DNA from: Acetobacter aceti NBRC 14818
GTDB taxonomy: Bacteria; Pseudomonadota; Alphaproteobacteria; Acetobacterales; Acetobacteraceae
Direction of reading: 5' to 3'
Length of the DNA: 64,000 nt
Assembly: GCF_000193495.2 (NCBI RefSeq)
Contig: NZ_AP023410.1
Span: forward strand, 2,437,501-2,501,500
Shown in pieces: positions 28,333-37,731 of this stretch (its first letter is position 1; each line of letters starts with the position of its first letter). Made by a program: the position numbers and the translations under genes. The notes beneath the pieces were generated by a model that searched no databases, had not been told where the DNA came from, and saw only the letters and a program-made list of their open reading frames with translations.

Positions 28333-30444
28333 ATGGCGCAGGATGACGACACCGCGTTCCGTCCCCGGCCGGGACGCATCCGCTCGAAGGGTAGCGCGAC
28401 ACGCGGTCGCACGGACTTTCTGGCCAGCATCCGGACGCAGGTTCGCCGGCAATCGCTGCACCCCGGAAAGAGGGGCGGCAGCGGGGCGGGCGGCGGCAGT
28501 GGCCGCCGCTTCTCTTCCGGGTCTGGTGAGACCTCGCGTTCGGGGAGCGCAGCGCGTTCCGGTTCCACCCGTGGCGTGGGACGCGGGCGGGGCGCGTCCT
28601 TCGTCCGCGCGCGCGGGATCGCCGGCTGGCGGCATCAGGTTCCTGGTTCCCGGCGTGTGGCCGTGAAGGCGCGTGTGGTGCGTCAGGCCGGGAAGGGAGG
28701 CGGGGCCGCCGCCCATCTGCGCTACATCCAGCGCGATGGCACGTCCCGCGACGGCGAGCGTGGCGTCCTCTATGGTGCGGAGACCGACCGCGTCGATGCG
28801 AAAGCTTTCCTCGAACGCGGTGCGGACGACCGGCATCAGTTCCGTTTCATCGTCTCACCGGAAGACGCCGACCGGTTGGACGATCTGACGGACTTCACGC
28901 GCGACCTGATGACGCGGATGGAAGCCGATCTCGGCACACGGCTGGACTGGGTGGCGGTGAATCATTTCAACACCGGCCATCCCCATGTCCATGTCGTGGT
29001 CAATGGCCGCGACGACCAGGGCAAAGACCTCGTCATCGATGGCGGCTACATCACCCACGGCATTCGCGAACGCGCCTCCGAATTCGCGACGCTGGAACTC
29101 GGTCCCGTGTCCGAGATCGAGCAGCGGCAGAAGCTGGAAACCGAGATCGACCGCGGCCGCTTCACCCGCCTCGACCGTGCCCTGCTGGATCAGGCAACAG
29201 AAAACCATCTCGACATGCGCCCCGGCATTGAGACGCCGACCTCCGATCTGGTGGACCGGCGGCTGCGCCTGTCGCGCCTCGCGAAGCTTGAACGCATGGG
29301 ACTGGCCAGCCAGACGGAGCCGGGGAGATGGACGCTCGACGACCGGCTGGAAGAGCGTCTGCGCAATCTCGGTGAGCGCGACGACATCACGCGGCAGATG
29401 CACCGCGCCCTGAAGGCGCGCGACAAGGGAACAGCGCCGACGCGCGACCCGGCGCATTTCCGCCTTCATGGCGAGGTACCAGAGAGGCCGGTGACGGGAC
29501 GGCTGGTGGACAGGCACCTGACGGAAGAACTGGGGGAGAAGCTGTCGCTGGTGGTCGATGGGATCGACGGGCGGGTGCATCATCTGCGCGGCTTTGATCC
29601 TGCCCAGATGGAGGACATCCCCGGTGGCGCGATCGTGGAAATCGCGGCGGCCCCGGTCCCCGACAAGCCGCGCCCATCCGACCGGGCGATCCTCACCCAT
29701 ACCGAGGATGGGATCTATCGCCCTTCCGCCCATCTGGAGCGGATGCAGCTCGACCGCTGGAGCATCAAGGGTAACCCGGAAGACCTGATCAAGGGGCATA
29801 TCCGCCGTCTGGAGGCTCTACGTCGGGCGGGGATCGTGGAGCGGCTGGAGGCCGACCGCTGGCGCATCCCGGAAGACTTCCAGCAACGCTCCATCGCCTA
29901 TGACGCCGCCCGTGCGCCGAAGGCGACGGTGCGGCTGCTGTCGGCCTTCGATCTGGAAGCGCAGATCGGCTCAGATGGGGCGTCCTGGCTCGACCGGCGT
30001 CTGGTGGCCGGGATAAGCCGTGAGGGCGACCGGGTGGAGGCCGGGTTCGGAGGCGAAGTCGGTGACGCGCTGGCGAGACGGCAAAAGGCGCTGCTCGACC
30101 GTGGCGATGCCAGCCTTACCCCGGAGGGCATGGTCCGTTATCGGAAGAACCTGCTGGCGACGCTGGAAGGGCGGGAAGTGGAACGGGTCGGGCAGGCTAT
30201 GGCCGAGAAGCGGGGGAAATTATGGCGACCCCTCGACCGCTTCGAGACCATCCAGGGCACGATGAAAGGCCCGGTCGATCTGGCCAGCGGGCGCTTCGCG
30301 GTGCTGGAGAGCGGGCATGAATTCTCGCTGGTGCCCTGGCGGCCGGAGATCGGCAGACAGCACCAGAAGGAGATGGCCATTTCCATGGATGAGCATGGCG
30401 GCATCTCCTGGGAACTGGGACGGGGCAGGGGCCTTGGCCTGTAG
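28333..30444 (+). CDS. Relaxase/mobilisation nuclease with DUF3363
   Basis: 703 residues. An Arg/Gly/Ser-rich basic N-terminus (about 1-105) is followed by the VirD2/MobA-like nuclease: VRQAGKGGGAAAHLRYIQRDG and the metal-binding triad HPHVHV with His216, His218 and His220. The long DUF3363 C-terminal part follows and looks complete (ending FSLVPWRP...ISWELGRGRG). It nicks at oriT and pilots the strand in conjugation. With TraG and Trb absent, it could only act with helper functions. Confidence 0.92.
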   Translation: MAQDDDTAFRPRPGRIRSKGSATRGRTDFLASIRTQVRRQSLHPGKRGGSGAGGGSGRRFSSGSGETSRSGSAARSGSTRGVGRGRGASFVRARGIAGWRHQVPGSRRVAVKARVVRQAGKGGGAAAHLRYIQRDGTSRDGERGVLYGAETDRVDAKAFLERGADDRHQFRFIVSPEDADRLDDLTDFTRDLMTRMEADLGTRLDWVAVNHFNTGHPHVHVVVNGRDDQGKDLVIDGGYITHGIRERASEFATLELGPVSEIEQRQKLETEIDRGRFTRLDRALLDQATENHLDMRPGIETPTSDLVDRRLRLSRLAKLERMGLASQTEPGRWTLDDRLEERLRNLGERDDITRQMHRALKARDKGTAPTRDPAHFRLHGEVPERPVTGRLVDRHLTEELGEKLSLVVDGIDGRVHHLRGFDPAQMEDIPGGAIVEIAAAPVPDKPRPSDRAILTHTEDGIYRPSAHLERMQLDRWSIKGNPEDLIKGHIRRLEALRRAGIVERLEADRWRIPEDFQQRSIAYDAARAPKATVRLLSAFDLEAQIGSDGASWLDRRLVAGISREGDRVEAGFGGEVGDALARRQKALLDRGDASLTPEGMVRYRKNLLATLEGREVERVGQAMAEKRGKLWRPLDRFETIQGTMKGPVDLASGRFAVLESGHEFSLVPWRPEIGRQHQKEMAISMDEHGGISWELGRGRGLGL

Positions 30445-30606
30445 CGGGAAAGTATCACGAGTCGTTCCGGAACTCTGACAAACACCGACAAAAGCCGCCA
30501 ATTTTACGCTTGGCTACGCCCCGGTACTATGCCGACCAATCAGGGACTTGCGTCGGGAAAATTTCAGCGCACTCTGTCATCGGACCTCCAGATCGGGAAC
30601 ACGGCG

Positions 30607-31041
30607 ATGACCAGACGGCAGCGGATGAACGTGTATTTCGAGCCGGGCCTGCTGAAGCAGGTCGAGGCGCTGGCGGAGCGCCGGAAGGTGTCGAAATCGG
30701 CGGTGATCGAGGCGGCGGTGCTGTCGCTGGTTTCTGGCGAGGACGATGGACGCCGGGATGCCGCCCTGTCGAAGCGTCTGGACCGGCTCGGGCGGCGGAT
30801 CGACGATGTGGACGAGGCTGTCGCCGTGCTGGGCGAGGCGTTCGCGCTCTATACCCGTGCCTGGATGAGGCATCAGCTTCCCATCCCGGCGAACGAAAAC
30901 GAAGCCGCCAGGGATCGGGCGGCGGACATGTATGCCCAATTCAATGAGGTGCTCGTCCGGCGGCTGGCGAGGGGACAGCGGTTCCTTAACGAGCGGGTGC
31001 GGGATGTTGCAGGGCGGAAGGAGGCAGGTACGGGCTCATAA
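30607..31041 (+). CDS. CopG-like DNA-binding protein
   Basis: 144 residues from ATG 30607. The ribbon-helix-helix is RMNVYFEPGLLKQVEALAERRKVSKSAVIEAAV; the rest is charged and helical. In related elements this gene stands between the relaxase and traG. Here the order stops: about 110 bases later the sulfur block begins on the other strand, so traG and trb genes appear to have been lost or replaced. Confidence 0.85.
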   Translation: MTRRQRMNVYFEPGLLKQVEALAERRKVSKSAVIEAAVLSLVSGEDDGRRDAALSKRLDRLGRRIDDVDEAVAVLGEAFALYTRAWMRHQLPIPANENEAARDRAADMYAQFNEVLVRRLARGQRFLNERVRDVAGRKEAGTGS

Positions 31042-31153
31042 AGTGAGCGCACGTCGCGGCGATATTGCAGAAGGAAGCGCAAGCTTCGTACTTTGCGCGC
31101 ATGCGCTTATCTGCTTCAAGGCACTCTTAGGCGGGCGATCATGGATCGTCCTA

Positions 31154-31927
31154 TTAGAAACTGCGCCAAATCATATAGGTGGCTACACAAAAAATAACGC
31201 CAGAGAAGAAAACAGTCAGGGCGCCGGTGGTACCGGCCAGGGCCCGCGCCGCACGCATCCCGCCGAAGCTGCCGGCGATACCGCCGACGATGAACAGCAC
31301 GGCCAGGTTCCAGTCGATCAGGCCGGATGCCATGTAGCTGAGAGCGGTGCTGGCCCCGAACGCGGCCACGGCGACCAGCGAGGTGCCGATGGCGTTGAGG
31401 ATCGGCATCCCGGTGGAGGCGATCAGCGCCGGCACGATCAGAAACCCGCCGCCGATCCCGAAAAAGCCCGACAGCGCCCCCGTCCCCAGGCCATAGGTCA
31501 TGACGCGGCCTACATTCTCACGATTGCAGGCGGCCCCCGCGCACCCCTGGTTGCGCCGTCCGCGCACCATCAGAACGCCGACCACGATCATCAGCAGCGC
31601 AAAGCACAGCAGCAGGCGACGGCCGTCCATCGCCTTGCCCAACGTCGCCCCGCCGAACGCCCCCACAACGCCACAGGTGGCGAAAATTGCGGCACAGCGC
31701 CATTTGACCGTGCCCGCGCGCGCGTGCTGCGCCAGCCCCGCCAGCGCATTCACCGCAACGGCAAGGGCGCTGGTGCCGATGGCGACATGCGGGTTGGCAA
31801 CACCGACGACATAGACCATCAGCGGCACGGCCAGAATCGACCCCCCGCCGCCGATCAGCCCCAGCGTGAAGCCAACCACCGCACCGGAGAGAACCTCGAG
31901 CGCCAGATGTGTCAGGTCGGGCGGCAT
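31154..31927 (-). CDS. TauE/SafE-family membrane transporter
   Basis: 257 residues with seven to eight hydrophobic segments and Gly-rich motifs typical of TauE/SafE (GLIGGGGSILAVPLMVYV; GFFGIGGGFLIVPALI). The family exports sulfite or sulfoacetate-type anions. It starts one base after the SQR-fusion stop, in an operon with persulfide enzymes, which suggests export of sulfite or thiosulfate formed from sulfide. Confidence 0.88.
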   Translation of the reverse strand: MPPDLTHLALEVLSGAVVGFTLGLIGGGGSILAVPLMVYVVGVANPHVAIGTSALAVAVNALAGLAQHARAGTVKWRCAAIFATCGVVGAFGGATLGKAMDGRRLLLCFALLMIVVGVLMVRGRRNQGCAGAACNRENVGRVMTYGLGTGALSGFFGIGGGFLIVPALIASTGMPILNAIGTSLVAVAAFGASTALSYMASGLIDWNLAVLFIVGGIAGSFGGMRAARALAGTTGALTVFFSGVIFCVATYMIWRSF

Positions 31928-31928
31928 G

Positions 31929-33614
31929 TCACGCTCCTGAAGCGTTCCGGGGAGCGGCCAGCAGTTCGCGCCCGCGCAGCATGCCCCGCCAGTAGAGCTG
32001 GGGCATGACCTTCTCCTTGAGGAACCATGCCAGGCGCGTCGGCTGCGTGCCGCGCAGCAGCCACAGCGGCAAGGTCGGCGCCAGCCGCCCGCCGTAACCG
32101 AACTCGGCCAGCACGATCCGCCCGCGCTCCACCGTCAGCGGACAGGCGCCATACCCGTCATAGGTCGCGACGGGCGCCTTGCCGTCCAGCGCCGCCAGCA
32201 CATTGACCGCCACGACGGGGGCCTGCTTGCGCACGGCGGCGGCCGTCTTGGCGTTCGACGTGCCGGCAACGTCCCCCAGGGCGAAGACATCGGCAAAGGT
32301 CGCATGCCGCAGCGTCGCGGGATCGACGGCCACAAACCCGTCAGCCCCGGCCAGCGGGCTGGACCTGACCACCGCCGGCGCCACCTGGGGCGGCACCGCA
32401 TGCAGCATGTCGAATGTCTGCTCGACCCGCTCCGACCCACCTTCCGTCGCCCGCTCGAAAGTCGCCACGCGCCGCGCGCCATCCACCGCCACCAGCTTCG
32501 AACGCAGATGAAGGTCGATGCCGTAGCGTTCGATATAGGCCATCAGCGCGGGCACGAAGGCCGCGACGCCGAACAGGGCCGGCGTTGCGGTGTCGAAACC
32601 CACCGAGATATCCTTCAGCACGCCGCGCCGCCGCCAGGCATCGCAGGACAGGTACATCGCTTTCTGCGGCGCCCCGGCACATTTGATCGGCATGGGCGGT
32701 TGGGTGAACAGGGCCCTGCCGCGCGACAGGCCCTGCACCAGTTGCCAGGTATAGGGCGCAAGATCGTAGCGGTAGTTGGAGGTGACGCCGTTCCTGCCCA
32801 GCGTCTCCTCCAGGCCCGGAATCGCCGCCCAGTCCAGCGTCAGGCCGGTGGCCACCACCAGAACGTCGTAGGACAGCACCGTCCCGTCCTCCAGCGCGGT
32901 TTCACGCGCCTCCGGCAGAAAGCCCGCCACGGGCTGACGGATCCATGTCGCCCCAGCCGGAATCAGCCCCTCTTCCGGGCGGCGCGTCTGTTCGGGCGTA
33001 AAGATGCCGCCCCCCACCATGGTCCATCCCGGCTGATAATAATGGGTGGCCGACGGGTCCACGATGGCCAGCGCAATACCCGGCCTGCGGCGCAGGATGC
33101 TCGCGGCCGTGGCCAGTCCTGCCGCACCGCCACCCGCGATGACGACGTTGAAGCGTCGTGCACCCGGCCGCCCGGTCGCCGGCTGCGGCACATGCGGCGC
33201 GGCGTTCAGGTGGTCGCCCAGCGCGGACAGATCGACCCCCGCCGTCCGGCCGGCCGCCAGGATAGCATCCGCCGGCATGCTGCCCGCCTGCGCCAGGGCC
33301 CAGAGCCGCGCCGCCCTGTTCCCGCCCTGGCAATAGGCCAGAACCGGGCCCGGCATCCGCTCCAGCGCAGCACGCATGGCCTCCACCGCCCCGTCGCTCG
33401 GCAGGCTGCCCGAACGAACGGGAATGGCGAGGAAATCCAGCCCCCGGCAGCGCGCCGCCTGTTCGATCTCGGCGGAGGGCGTCTGGCTGGCCCCCTCACC
33501 ATCCGGGCGGGCACAGATGATGGTCCTGAAACCGTCCGACGCCGCCGCATTCACGTCGGCAACGGAAAGCTGGGGCGAAACGGCAAACTGGGGTGTCAGG
33601 AAACGAAAGGACAT
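31929..33614 (-). CDS. Sulfurtransferase/phosphatase-like domain fused to sulfide:quinone oxidoreductase
   Basis: 561 residues. Residues about 1-140 are the TIGR01244/DUF442 domain with the Cys loop AYCQGGNRAARLW. From about 152 an FAD-dependent oxidoreductase begins (FNVVIAGGGAAGLATAASIL) with the SQR hallmarks YYQPGWTMVGGG, PIKCAGAPQKAMYLSCDAWR and, near the end, a membrane-binding C-terminus. SQR oxidises sulfide to persulfide and feeds electrons to quinone. The fused domain probably passes the sulfane sulfur on. Downstream tauE and upstream persulfide dioxygenase complete the route. Confidence 0.9.
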   Translation of the reverse strand: MSFRFLTPQFAVSPQLSVADVNAAASDGFRTIICARPDGEGASQTPSAEIEQAARCRGLDFLAIPVRSGSLPSDGAVEAMRAALERMPGPVLAYCQGGNRAARLWALAQAGSMPADAILAAGRTAGVDLSALGDHLNAAPHVPQPATGRPGARRFNVVIAGGGAAGLATAASILRRRPGIALAIVDPSATHYYQPGWTMVGGGIFTPEQTRRPEEGLIPAGATWIRQPVAGFLPEARETALEDGTVLSYDVLVVATGLTLDWAAIPGLEETLGRNGVTSNYRYDLAPYTWQLVQGLSRGRALFTQPPMPIKCAGAPQKAMYLSCDAWRRRGVLKDISVGFDTATPALFGVAAFVPALMAYIERYGIDLHLRSKLVAVDGARRVATFERATEGGSERVEQTFDMLHAVPPQVAPAVVRSSPLAGADGFVAVDPATLRHATFADVFALGDVAGTSNAKTAAAVRKQAPVVAVNVLAALDGKAPVATYDGYGACPLTVERGRIVLAEFGYGGRLAPTLPLWLLRGTQPTRLAWFLKEKVMPQLYWRGMLRGRELLAAPRNASGA

Positions 33615-33669
33615 GGATCGGAATTCCCGGTCGGCGGAGAATGGAGAAAAGGCGTGCGGAAAATGGCGG

Positions 33670-34596
33670 TCAGAGCGCGTCGATCGGAATCTTGATGTAA
33701 CGGGTGCCGTTCGATTCCGGTTCGGGCATGCGCCCGCCGCGCATGTTGACCTGCACCGAAGGCATGATCAGGTTCGGCAGCGACAGCGTGGCGTCGCGCG
33801 CGGTCCGCATCGCGGCGAAGGCATCCTCGCCCACGCCATCATGCACATGGATATTGTCCCGCCGCTCGGCACCGATCGTGGTTTCCCACGCGAAATGGTC
33901 GCGACCGGGCGCCTTGTAGTCGTGGCACAGGAACACGCGCGTCGCGTCCGGCAGCGCCATCAGGCGACGGATCGAGCGGAAGAGCTGACGCGCTTCCCCG
34001 CCGGGAAAATCGGCCCGCGCCGTTCCGTAATCCGGCATGAACAGCGTATCCCCGATAAAGGCGGCATCGCCGATGACGAACGCCATGTCGGCGGGCGTAT
34101 GGCCGGGTACGTGCAGGGCGATCGCCTCAATCCCGCCGATCGCGAACCGGTCGCCGTCATGGAACAGCCGGTCGAACTGCGAGCCGTCACGCGCGAACTC
34201 GGTGCCGGCATTGAAGATCTTGCCGAAGACCGACTGCACCCGCACGATCTCGGCCCCGATGGCCAGCTTGCCGCCCAGTTGCGCCTGCAACCAGGGGGCC
34301 GCCGACAGATGGTCGGCATGGGCATGGGTTTCGAGCTGCCATTGCACCTCCAACCCCTCGGCCCGCACATAATCGACGACCTTCTGCGCCGTGGTATGGC
34401 TGGTCCGGCCCGATGCCGCCTCGTAATCCAGCACGCTGTCGATGACGGCGGCCTGGCGGGTGGCGGGGTCATGCACCACATGCGTAGCCGTAAAGGTCGC
34501 CTCATCGAAAAACGAGCGGACCACGGGGGCAGGAGCCTGTCCCCGCTCGACCTTCTCAACCTGGGCGATGGCGGTTTCCAGTGCGGAATCGGACAT
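33670..34596 (-). CDS. Persulfide dioxygenase-like metallo-beta-lactamase protein (ETHE1/Blh type)
   Basis: 308 residues. The metal motif THAHADHLSA gives HxHxDH; further ligands are in VPGHTPADM and FIGDTLFMPDYG, and CHDYK is near the active site as in ETHE1. It oxidises glutathione persulfide to sulfite and glutathione. Same strand and same operon direction as the SQR fusion and TauE. Its start region shares a palindromic AT-rich intergenic region with the divergent peroxiredoxin. Confidence 0.9.
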   Translation of the reverse strand: MSDSALETAIAQVEKVERGQAPAPVVRSFFDEATFTATHVVHDPATRQAAVIDSVLDYEAASGRTSHTTAQKVVDYVRAEGLEVQWQLETHAHADHLSAAPWLQAQLGGKLAIGAEIVRVQSVFGKIFNAGTEFARDGSQFDRLFHDGDRFAIGGIEAIALHVPGHTPADMAFVIGDAAFIGDTLFMPDYGTARADFPGGEARQLFRSIRRLMALPDATRVFLCHDYKAPGRDHFAWETTIGAERRDNIHVHDGVGEDAFAAMRTARDATLSLPNLIMPSVQVNMRGGRMPEPESNGTRYIKIPIDAL

Positions 34597-34611
34597 GACG
34601 GCCTCCCATTT

Positions 34612-34630
34612 GTTAAGTAAAATTCTTAAC
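34612..34630 (+). promoter_or_regulatory. Probable operator for the sulfur-responsive ArsR-type regulator
   Basis: GTTAAG (34612-34617) and CTTAAC (34625-34630) with a 7-base AT spacer, in the only AT-rich segment between the divergent persulfide dioxygenase and peroxiredoxin genes. Confidence 0.55.
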
Positions 34631-34702
34631 TAATGTATATCAATTTATTTAATAATGAAACATCCTTGCGTCAAGGCTGGCGGGCGATTTATGAAAGGAA
34701 TC

Positions 34703-35359
34703 ATGACCGACTCCGATTCGACGATCTGCGCCGCCGCGCCCGCATCCCTGCCGAAAATCGGCGACGAGGCCCCGGATTTCATCGCGCGGACCACGCATGG
34801 ACGCCTGCGCCTGAGCGACCTGCGAGGGCACTGGGTGCTGCTGTTTTCCCACCCGGCGGATTTCACACCTGTCTGCACCAGCGAATTTCTGGCCTTCGCG
34901 ACGGCCTTCGACCAGTTCCAGGCCCTGGACTGCGCCCTGGTCGGCCTGTCGGTGGACAGCCTGCCCGCCCACCTGGCGTGGATCGAGGCCATCCGTGCCC
35001 AGTTCAGGGTCACGATCCCCTTCCCCGTCATCGAAGACCCGTCGATGGCGATCGCACGCGCCTACGGCATGCTCGACCTGACGGCGGAAAGCAGCGCCAC
35101 GGTCCGGACCGTGCACGTCATCGACCCCGACGGCATCATTCGCGCCATCACATGGTACCCAATGTCTGTCGGCCGTTCGGTGGCGGAAATGCTGCGCCTG
35201 GTCGCCGCATTGCAGAAAGTCTCGACGGAAGACGTGCTGACGCCCGAAGGCTGGCAACCGGGCCACGATACGGTCCTGCCGGCCGTCCAGACCCAGCAGG
35301 ACGCAGCGGAAGCAGGCCTGGCGTGGTTCATGCGCACCCGGCCGGACGCCCGCGCGTGA
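34703..35359 (+). CDS. Peroxiredoxin, 1-Cys (Prx6) type
   Basis: 218 residues from ATG 34703, preceded by AAAGGA; earlier in-frame ATGs exist at 34655 and 34691. The active site is HPADFTPVCTSEF with the peroxidatic Cys; the C-terminal domain (GWQPGHDTVLP) is that of the Prx6 group. It reduces peroxides and may handle persulfides. Its stop overlaps the GTG of the regulator gene, and it is divergent to the persulfide dioxygenase. Confidence 0.9.
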   Translation: MTDSDSTICAAAPASLPKIGDEAPDFIARTTHGRLRLSDLRGHWVLLFSHPADFTPVCTSEFLAFATAFDQFQALDCALVGLSVDSLPAHLAWIEAIRAQFRVTIPFPVIEDPSMAIARAYGMLDLTAESSATVRTVHVIDPDGIIRAITWYPMSVGRSVAEMLRLVAALQKVSTEDVLTPEGWQPGHDTVLPAVQTQQDAAEAGLAWFMRTRPDARA

Positions 35360-35757
35360 CCATTCTGACGGCGGACGGCGCCCGAGAACTGGCCGAACGA
35401 CTGAAACTGTTCGCCCAGCCGCAACGGCTGCTGATCCTGGCCCAACTGCTCGACGGCCCCCGCGCCGTCAGCGCACTGGAAAGCAGCACGGGGATCGGCC
35501 AGCCGGTCCTCAGCCAGCAGCTCGGCATCCTGCGCCGCGCCGGCATCCTGCGCACCGAACGCGAATCCCGCGCCATATTCTACAGCTTCGCCGACACCGA
35601 AGAAGAGAAATGGGTGCGCCTCCTGCTGGGCATGCGGCCAACGCAATCCAGCACAGACACCCATAGCCACCCCGGCATCACCCACACGCCCCGCATCGCG
35701 CGCGAGGAAGCCGGGGCCGTCTTTGCCCGCGTCGGCGCGACAACCAGCCGGGAATAA
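35356..35757 (+). CDS. ArsR-family regulator (SqrR/BigR-like position, no cysteine)
   Basis: 133 residues from GTG 35356, overlapping the peroxiredoxin stop by GTGA. The winged HTH is clear (KLFAQPQRLLILAQLLDGPRAVSALE, then PVLSQQLGILRRAGIL). Location suggests it regulates sulfide genes like SqrR or BigR. Those sensors use two conserved Cys residues, yet I find no Cys in this protein, so it must sense differently or act as a plain repressor. The C-terminal 40 residues are His/Thr-rich. Confidence 0.85.
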   Translation: MTILTADGARELAERLKLFAQPQRLLILAQLLDGPRAVSALESSTGIGQPVLSQQLGILRRAGILRTERESRAIFYSFADTEEEKWVRLLLGMRPTQSSTDTHSHPGITHTPRIAREEAGAVFARVGATTSRE

Positions 35758-35983
35758 CCCCAGGCATCCCAACGGGGCCACATAACGGCCCCAGGGACGA
35801 CCTCGAAAAATACTGACGACAGAACGCACGTTCGCGCCGCCCACCAGGTGCGACGCGAACGCCAGCGGCCGTCCGCGCGCCCACTCCACCCAATTCCATC
35901 CGTCACCACGCAGGCCGCAGCTCCGCATGGGACGCGATCACGGTCCCTTGACCGCATATAATTTCATAATTATATTAAATTAC

Positions 35984-36004
35984 ACTTTCATAACTCATGA
36001 AAGT
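35984..36004 (+). promoter_or_regulatory. Perfect inverted repeat upstream of cydD
   Basis: ACTTTCAT (35984-35991) and ATGAAAGT (35997-36004) with a 5-base spacer, within an AT-rich stretch (35955-36010) 42 bases ahead of cydD. Likely promoter/operator region of the cyd operon. Confidence 0.55.
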
Positions 36005-36045
36005 ATTACCAATCCTGCCGTGCGGCAGGTGAAAGTGCGCAACCC

Positions 36046-37731
36046 ATGCGGACGGCGGACAGAGGGCTGAGCGGCCTGGCATCGCGCGCCGGCCTTTGGC
36101 TGGGCGTGGCGGTGGTCCTGAATGGCGCGGCGGCGGCCATGCTCGTGCTGCAACTGGTCGTCCTGGCACGCATCGTCGACAACCTGACCTTCCACGCCCA
36201 CCCGTTCGGCCAGGAAGCCGGCCGCGCGGGCTGGCTGGCGGCCCTGCTGGCCGGCCGCGCGATCCTGGGCTGGCTGGCGGACATGGCCGCCGTCACGGCG
36301 GGCATGAAAGTCACGGCCGCCCTGCGTGCCGACGTACTGGCCCACCTGCTGCGGGTCGGCTCCCCACGCATGGCCGGCCTGGGCACCGGCGAGACCGTCA
36401 CAACCCTGACCGACGGGATCGACGCCCTGGAGCCCTATGTCGCCCACTACTTGCCGCGCGCCGCGATGATGGTCGTCATGCCGTTGATGATCCTGGGCTG
36501 CGTGGCTGGCCTGGACGGCTGGAGCTTCGCAATCCTGGCCTGCACCGGGCCGCTGATCCCGCTGTTCATGGCGCTGGTCGGCTATCGCGCGCAGGCGATC
36601 ATGGACCGGCAATGGACCCAGCTTCTGCTGCTGGGGAACGGGTTTCTCGACTTCCTTCAGGGCATGACCACCCTGCGGCTGTTCGGCCACGCGCACCAGG
36701 CCGCAAGCACCGTCGGGCGCATGGCCGACGATTATCGCCGGACCACCCTGTCGGTCATGCGGGTGGCGTTCCTGACCTCGGCGGCGCTGGAGTTTTTCGC
36801 CAGCCTGTCGATCGCCCTGGTCGCGGTGGTGTTCGGCGCACGCCTGCTGTCCGGCCAAGCCGATTTTCGCACCGCCTTTCTGGTCCTGCTGCTGGCCCCG
36901 GAATATTTCATGCCGCTCCGCGCCTTTTCCGCCAGCTATCACGCGCGCCAGAACGCGACCGTCGCAATGCGTCGCATCGCCGCCCTGCTGGCCCTGCCTC
37001 AGGCGCCAATGGCGGCCACGAACACATCCCCCCCGCCATCCGGGCCGGTCGCCGGCATCGCCTGCATCAATCTCTCGGCCACCTACGGCACCGACGACGC
37101 GCCGGTCCTGGCCCATGCCTCCTGCCAGTTCCCCCGCAACGCGCTGACGGTGGTGGTCGGCGAAAGCGGAGCCGGCAAGACGACCCTGCTGCGCCTCCTG
37201 CTGGGCCTTCTGGCCCCGTCGGCGGGCGATATCGTCGCGCAGGGTGAAGCGGGGCAGCCGCTCGCAGGCCCCTGGCGCGACCGGATCGGCTGGGTGCCGC
37301 AATGCCCCTGCCTGCCGTCCGGCACCATTGCCGACATCCTGCGCCTGGGCGCTCCGGACGCCGATCTGGCCCAATTGCGCGCGGCGGCGACACAGGCCGA
37401 CGCACTGGCATTCATCGAGGCGCTGCCCCAGGGGTTCGATACGCCCATCGGCGAACGCGGCGCCCGCCTGTCGGGCGGGCAGGCGCGCCGCCTGGCCCTG
37501 ACGCGGGCCCTGATCCGCAATCCGGCCATCCTGATCCTGGACGAACCGACATCCGACCTGGACCCGGACAGCGAAAGACGGGTCGCGGATGCCATCCGGC
37601 GCGCCGTGCCGGGGCGGATCGTCATCGTCACGACGCACCGGCAGACGATCATCGGGCAGGCCGATCACCTGCTCTCGGTCGCAGACGGCACGATCCGCCC
37701 CCTGTCCGCCAGCGAAAGGGCGGCAGCATGA
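36046..37731 (+). CDS. cydD: CydD, subunit of the cysteine/glutathione ABC exporter
   Basis: 561 residues. Six membrane segments are followed by an ATP-binding domain with Walker A VVGESGAGKTTL, signature LSGGQARRLAL and Walker B ILILDEPTSDLD. CydDC exports reductant to the periplasm and is needed to assemble cytochrome bd. Gene order cydD-cydC-cydA-cydB on one strand with an ATGA overlap to cydC. Closely spaced, so one operon. Confidence 0.92.
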   Translation: MRTADRGLSGLASRAGLWLGVAVVLNGAAAAMLVLQLVVLARIVDNLTFHAHPFGQEAGRAGWLAALLAGRAILGWLADMAAVTAGMKVTAALRADVLAHLLRVGSPRMAGLGTGETVTTLTDGIDALEPYVAHYLPRAAMMVVMPLMILGCVAGLDGWSFAILACTGPLIPLFMALVGYRAQAIMDRQWTQLLLLGNGFLDFLQGMTTLRLFGHAHQAASTVGRMADDYRRTTLSVMRVAFLTSAALEFFASLSIALVAVVFGARLLSGQADFRTAFLVLLLAPEYFMPLRAFSASYHARQNATVAMRRIAALLALPQAPMAATNTSPPPSGPVAGIACINLSATYGTDDAPVLAHASCQFPRNALTVVVGESGAGKTTLLRLLLGLLAPSAGDIVAQGEAGQPLAGPWRDRIGWVPQCPCLPSGTIADILRLGAPDADLAQLRAAATQADALAFIEALPQGFDTPIGERGARLSGGQARRLALTRALIRNPAILILDEPTSDLDPDSERRVADAIRRAVPGRIVIVTTHRQTIIGQADHLLSVADGTIRPLSASERAAA

